Below the pieces are notes generated by a model, which was not told the origin of the DNA, made no database searches, and worked only from the letters and a program-made list of their open reading frames with translations. A stretch of DNA of 5,440 nt from Aquisalimonas sp. (GTDB taxonomy: Bacteria; Pseudomonadota; Gammaproteobacteria; Nitrococcales; Aquisalimonadaceae). The stretch spans positions 1 through 5,440 of the forward strand of contig SLMR01000101.1 of the NCBI GenBank assembly GCA_007133445.1, written 5' to 3'. Within the stretch, counting starts at the first letter, position 1; every line of letters begins with the position of its first letter. The position numbers and the translations under genes are program-made. Positions 5,265 through 5,440 of the stretch are shown here, in pieces.

Positions 5265-5440
5265 ATGGCGCGCTCGCCCCTGCTCATTGTCAGTTCATTC
5301 CTCGTCGCGGCTCTCGTTGCCGGCTGCGGCAACGGCACGTCCGGGCCCGACACGCCGGAGGCCGCCTACGAGTCATTCTTCATCGAACTCAATCGCGGCA
5401 ACCGCGACCAGGCCCTGGAGACGCTGGCGCCGGCGGGCGC
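5265..5440 (+). CDS. Small lipoprotein, N-terminal part (runs off the window)
   Basis: 58 complete codons are visible. The first 20 residues form a lipoprotein signal peptide: Arg3, a hydrophobic core LLIVSSFLVAALVA, then the lipobox LVAGC with Cys21. Gly follows the Cys, so nothing retains it in the inner membrane by the Asp+2 rule. The mature part begins with a Gly/Ser/Thr/Pro linker and then TPEAAYESFFIELNRGNRDQ, followed by ALETLAP. That is the opening helix pattern of NTF2-like lipoproteins such as the DUF4878 group, where a T/P-E-x-x-x-x-F/Y helix is followed by G-(N/D)-x-x-x-A. The lipoprotein call is firm; the fold is a suggestion because most of the domain is missing. It follows acpH on the same strand after 83 bases and may or may not be in the same operon. 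Confidence 0.75.
   Translation, partial: MARSPLLIVSSFLVAALVAGCGNGTSGPDTPEAAYESFFIELNRGNRDQALETLAPAG

Overview
The window looks like ordinary chromosomal sequence from a GC-rich gammaproteobacterium. Nearly all real codons end in G or C, and the genes are densely packed. An RhlB-type helicase that aligns end to end with the enterobacterial protein, a Pseudomonas-type S-methyl-5'-thioinosine phosphorylase and an AcpH-type ACP phosphodiesterase all point to Gammaproteobacteria. A halophilic or sulfur-oxidising Ectothiorhodospiraceae-like source is possible, but that is a guess. I see no mobile element, tRNA, rRNA or CRISPR array.

Layout. (1) Bases 1-370, plus strand: the C-terminal end of an ABC-F ATPase of the Uup type, with its linker and coiled-coil tail. 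(2) Bases 374-2037, minus strand: a compact three-gene unit, transcribed in the order DsrE-family protein, hypoxanthine-guanine phosphoribosyltransferase, methylthioinosine phosphorylase. It meets uup tail to tail with only 3 bases between the stop codons. (3) Bases 2038-2179: a 142-base divergent intergenic region that should carry promoters for both directions. (4) Bases 2180-5181, plus strand: rhlB, then a lipoprotein metallo-beta-lactamase-fold hydrolase of the NAPE-PLD/RomA type, then acpH. The gaps are 6 bases and a 4-base ATGA overlap. (5) Bases 5265-5440, plus strand: the start of a small lipoprotein gene that runs off the window.

How the genes work together. In the minus-strand unit the phosphorylase should release hypoxanthine from methylthioinosine, a by-product of polyamine (and, where present, acyl-homoserine-lactone) synthesis. 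The phosphoribosyltransferase next to it should convert that base to IMP, so the pair forms a two-step salvage path. The specificity call rests on Asn and Ala at the positions where MTA phosphorylases carry two Asp residues. The DsrE protein in front has no known role here. In the plus-strand unit two phosphodiesterases linked to lipids or acyl carriers are probably translationally coupled: one predicted to be exported and lipid-anchored, the other cytoplasmic. Their co-occurrence is suggestive but proves no shared pathway.

I did not find a clearly new multi-gene system. The best leads are the NAPE-PLD-like/AcpH pair, the Tat-like lipoprotein signal on the former, the unusual rhlB start region, and a run of ten A/T-ending codons inside an otherwise G/C-ending gene.
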